DNA of 5,546 nucleotides, from positions 1 through 5,546 of the forward strand of contig JAILPU010000258.1 in the NCBI GenBank assembly GCA_024699395.1. Direction: 5' to 3'. This DNA is from Lachnospiraceae bacterium. GTDB taxonomy: Bacteria > Bacillota > Clostridia > Lachnospirales > Lachnospiraceae. Below, piece by piece: positions 5,340 through 5,546 of this stretch. Every line of letters starts with the position of its first letter. Position 1 is the stretch's first letter. The notes below the pieces were generated by a model, which saw nothing but the letters and a program-made list of their open reading frames with translations, was not told the origin of the DNA and did no database searches. A program made the translations under genes and the position numbers.

Positions 5340-5546
5340 ATGAATTTAAGAGAGTCAATAAAAGATAAGAGAAGAATAGTTATTAAAATAGGTTCCTCGT
5401 CCCTTCAGCACAAGGAAACAATGGATATGGATTACGTAAAGCTGGAGAAGCTTGTACGTGAACTGTGTGATATTCACAATCAGGGTAGAGATGTGGTCCT
5501 GGTTACCAGCGGTGCCATTGCGGCAGGTAAGAAAGCCCTTAATTTT
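5340..5546 (+). CDS. proB: Glutamate 5-kinase ProB, N-terminal 69 residues (runs off the window)
   Basis: ProB phosphorylates L-glutamate with ATP to give gamma-glutamyl phosphate, the first and usually feedback-controlled step of proline synthesis in the cytosol; ProA normally acts next. The visible part is the start of the amino-acid kinase fold: RIVIKIGSSSL (residues 12-22) holds the phosphate-binding Lys16 and the Gly-Ser loop, and VVLVTSGAIAAG (52-63) is the second nucleotide/substrate-binding loop typical of ProB. The segment between (ETMDMDYVKLEKLVREL) aligns with the usual family helix. The protein is normally about 260 residues without, or 370 with, the C-terminal PUA domain; which applies cannot be seen. 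The ATG at 5340 has GGAG at 5326-5329 and its own promoter at 5278-5306. The frame is open to the last base. The expected neighbour proA would lie beyond the window. Confidence 0.95.
   Translation, partial: MNLRESIKDKRRIVIKIGSSSLQHKETMDMDYVKLEKLVRELCDIHNQGRDVVLVTSGAIAAGKKALNF

Overview
The window is a low-GC, gene-dense bacterial segment with all genes on the + strand. Gene content and protein style suggest a Firmicute, most likely an anaerobic clostridium close to Lachnospiraceae. This is an inference from family resemblance, since no rRNA or marker search was possible.

Layout. The left edge (1-201) is a perfect inverted repeat: bases 1-76 are the reverse complement of 126-201, with a 49-base loop. 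It falls inside the rRNA-maturation nuclease gene ybeY, whose genuine sequence is readable only from about 78 to 338. The repeat looks like a fold-back artefact at a contig end. Next comes a tightly packed run: ybeY, a 14-helix MOP/MATE-type (SpoVB/MurJ-like) lipid-linked-sugar flippase (342-1934), and a HI0933/BaiN-family flavoprotein (1937-3187). Only 2-3 bases separate these genes and each has its own ribosome binding site, so they are probably co-transcribed. After a 165-base gap comes a second, unrelated-type FAD protein of the COG2509 family (3353-5098). A 241-base gap carrying a convincing sigma-A promoter then leads into proB, glutamate 5-kinase (5340 to the window end, truncated).

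How the genes relate. YbeY acts in 16S rRNA processing and ribosome quality control, the flippase in moving envelope precursors, and ProB in the first step of proline synthesis. The two flavoproteins have no firmly known substrate here. This looks like a housekeeping neighbourhood rather than a dedicated pathway or island, and I see no transposase, phage, CRISPR, tRNA or rRNA.

The unexpected structure is in the repeats. (1) Behind the COG2509 gene, the last 13 codons recur three more times at 54-55 base intervals as decayed copies (67-79% identical to a neighbouring or parent copy by hand count). The first copy is still in the gene's frame and ends in its own stop. (2) Behind the HI0933-family gene, the terminal codons Glu-Asn-Glu-Ser-stop recur 61 bases downstream (14 of 15 bases). 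(3) A 12-base string is shared by these two gaps. (4) The COG2509 protein carries an extra loop of degenerate 18-base, six-residue repeats (Asp-Arg-Val/Ala-x-x-x). Together these suggest a genome prone to short tandem duplication at gene 3' ends and in permissive loops, or a small repeat family with a role in the gaps.
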